Shown in pieces: positions 5,040-6,227 of a stretch of 6,227 nt of DNA (position 1 is the stretch's first letter; each line of letters begins with the position of its first letter). A program made the position numbers and the translations under genes. Under the pieces are notes generated by a model. That model saw only the letters and a list, made by a program, of their open reading frames with translations. It was not told where the DNA came from and did not search any database. Source of the DNA: an uncultured delta proteobacterium (GTDB lineage: Bacteria > Myxococcota_A > Polyangia > Polyangiales > Ga0077539); NCBI GenBank assembly GCA_903885885.1, contig CAISKJ010000587.1:1-6227 (forward strand). Direction: 5' to 3'.

Positions 5040-6178
5040 GCGGCGCCCCCCTCGGCCGTGTGCTCGCTCCGCGCGTGGGCCCCGCGGTGACGTTCTCTGT
5101 CAACGAAGGCCGCGCCCTCGAGGTGCTCTTCGCGCTGCTCGGTCGCCCGCGCGGCGACGCCATGATGGTGCCCGCGAAGTTCGACGCGCCGCGGGCCGCG
5201 CTGCTCGAGGCGGGCGCCCGGTGCATCGCGCGCTCGGTGTCGCGCTACCTCTGCGCCGACGAGGGCTACCGCGAGCGCGTGGTGCTGCGCGACGGCCGCC
5301 GCGCCGCGGGCCGCGCGTGGAGCCCGTCGCTCGGCGTGGGCTTCACCCCGCGCTACACCCGCGCGTCGCGGGCCTTCTGGCTCGCCGCGGCGGAGAGCCT
5401 CCCCCTCCTGGGCGCCCTCGACGCCGCGCCCGAGGCCGTGCGCAAGGCCACGCGCGTGGCCTCGGACCTCGTCGACAGCGACGGCACCGCGTCGGGCGAC
5501 TGGGTGTTCTTCGCCATGGCCCACGCGTCGCTGCCCGCGTTTCGCCTCGCGACGGCGCAGCTGTCGACCGTGCAGCGGCGGCTGCGCGCGGCGTCGCCCC
5601 TCGCGGCGCTGCTCTACCCCGACACGGCGGCGGGCCCCGACGAGCTGCGGGCGCAGTACGGCCGCCTCGTGGCGCGCGGCAACGTGCGCGTGGTCGAGTG
5701 CGTCGAGGGCCGCCTCGCCCGCGCGTGGGGCGCGTACGCGGCGCAGGCGTGGGCCGCGCGCCTCGCCCCCGACGACCTCACGCAGCGCTGGAGCGCCCTC
5801 GGCCGCACGCTCCACGGCTGGCTCGACGCGGTCGACCGCGCCGACCGCATGGACCTCGCGCGCCCCCTCCTGCGCGCCGCAGCCTCGATGGCCAGCGGCC
5901 CCTTCGCGGGCGCCGGCGACGCGGTGCGCGCCGCGCTCGCCACCGCGCCGGGGCTGCGCAACCTCAAGGAGCGCGAGGCGCTGCTCGCCGCGGTGGCCGG
6001 CGTGGCCGACGTGGGCGTGCGCCTCTTGCGTCGGCGCGACGAGCTCGCTGGCGAGCGCTACGGCGACGAGCGCTACGACGAGGCGCAGGTGTACGTGGGC
6101 GAGGCCGACCGGGTGCTCACGCCCGCGCGGCGGCAGGTCGAGGGCGTGGCGCGCGCGCTGTCGGGCGTCATCGGCTGA
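5036..6178 (+). CDS. Unknown protein of 380 aa, coupled to the radical SAM gene
   Basis: I do not recognise this protein. Its ATG (5036-5038) overlaps the radical SAM stop (ATGA), so it is translationally coupled and is the obvious candidate partner or substrate of that enzyme. The N-terminal third looks best conserved in style: FSVNEGRALEVLFALLGRPR (20-39), GDAMMVPAKFDAPRAALLEA (40-59), RSVSRYLCADEGYRERVVLR (66-85), FTPRYTRASRAFWLAAAESL (103-122). The rest is Ala/Arg-rich and mostly helical, including ATRVASDLVDSDG, DWVFFAMAHASLPAF and a C-terminal helical region from 300 on. Cys residues occur at 63, 73 and 222, with no cluster motif. There is no signal peptide, no clear membrane segment, and no NTPase or nuclease motif. 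No Shine-Dalgarno is needed given the coupling. The upstream-frame ATG at 4430 is in the same frame as this gene with no stop between, a consequence of the frame break in the radical SAM gene; the intervening translation is low-complexity and not part of this protein. Confidence 0.82.
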   Translation: MSGAPLGRVLAPRVGPAVTFSVNEGRALEVLFALLGRPRGDAMMVPAKFDAPRAALLEAGARCIARSVSRYLCADEGYRERVVLRDGRRAAGRAWSPSLGVGFTPRYTRASRAFWLAAAESLPLLGALDAAPEAVRKATRVASDLVDSDGTASGDWVFFAMAHASLPAFRLATAQLSTVQRRLRAASPLAALLYPDTAAGPDELRAQYGRLVARGNVRVVECVEGRLARAWGAYAAQAWAARLAPDDLTQRWSALGRTLHGWLDAVDRADRMDLARPLLRAAASMASGPFAGAGDAVRAALATAPGLRNLKEREALLAAVAGVADVGVRLLRRRDELAGERYGDERYDEAQVYVGEADRVLTPARRQVEGVARALSGVIG

Positions 6179-6192
6179 GGGCGTTTCGGCGG

Positions 6193-6220
6193 TTGCGCTG
6201 CGGCGGCGCTCCGCTAGGGT
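6193..6220 (+). promoter_or_regulatory. Putative promoter for a gene starting at or just beyond the right edge
   Basis: TTGCGC (6193-6198), a 16-nt spacer and TAGGGT (6215-6220) form a sigma-70-like promoter, with three of six matches in each hexamer. The following GGGCGCC ends the window and resembles the GGCGCC between the -10 and ATG of pncC, so a leaderless start codon may lie immediately outside. It implies that the next rightward gene has its own promoter, although readthrough from the radical SAM unit remains possible. Confidence 0.35.
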
Positions 6221-6227
6221 GGGCGCC

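Noticed and set aside
4938..5815. Minus-strand open frame opposite the 380-aa gene
   Set aside because: It is an antisense shadow with His/Arg/Glu-rich low-complexity translation, straddling the ends of two plus-strand genes.

Overview
The window is very GC-rich DNA with strongly G/C-biased third codon positions, dense coding and several gene starts that lack a Shine-Dalgarno sequence. This fits a large-genome, high-GC bacterium. A myxobacterium-like (Myxococcota/Polyangia) origin is my inference, helped by the histone-H1-like Lys/Ala/Pro-rich protein; high-GC actinobacteria or other proteobacteria are not formally excluded.

Layout. (1) At the left, a two-gene leftward unit: a 309-aa protein of unknown function (172-1101) overlaps by ATGA a 46-aa small protein (35-175). 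(2) Divergent from it, a stand-alone CinA C-terminal domain protein, PncC-type NMN amidohydrolase (1268-1762, +). (3) A 293-bp stretch without a convincing gene between convergent genes (1763-2055). (4) A leftward pair: a 278-aa protein with an H1-like tail and a possible helix-turn-helix C-terminal domain (3364-4200), followed after 12 bp by a CNNM/CorC-type membrane protein with CBS domains (2056-3351). (5) A 229-bp divergent intergenic region with two dyads, one a near-perfect 18-bp palindrome. (6) A rightward pair: a small NrdG-like radical SAM activase (4430-5039) coupled by ATGA to a 380-aa protein of unknown function (5036-6178). (7) A promoter-like sequence pointing out of the right edge.

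The main anomaly is the radical SAM gene. Its N-terminal strand (PRTEAEGPGWRFALW) and its CX3CX2C core lie in different frames, joined at a GGGG run (4515-4518) where there is one G too many. Family resemblance and a sharp switch in third-position GC put the break at the same place. Because the downstream gene is in the pre-break frame, an unshifted ribosome would read one open frame of 582 codons from 4430 through the unknown protein.

The most system-like content is the coupled radical SAM plus 380-aa unknown pair, and the coupled 309-aa plus 46-aa pair. Neither can be assigned a function from sequence alone. PncC (NAD salvage) and the CNNM protein (cation transport) are ordinary housekeeping families.
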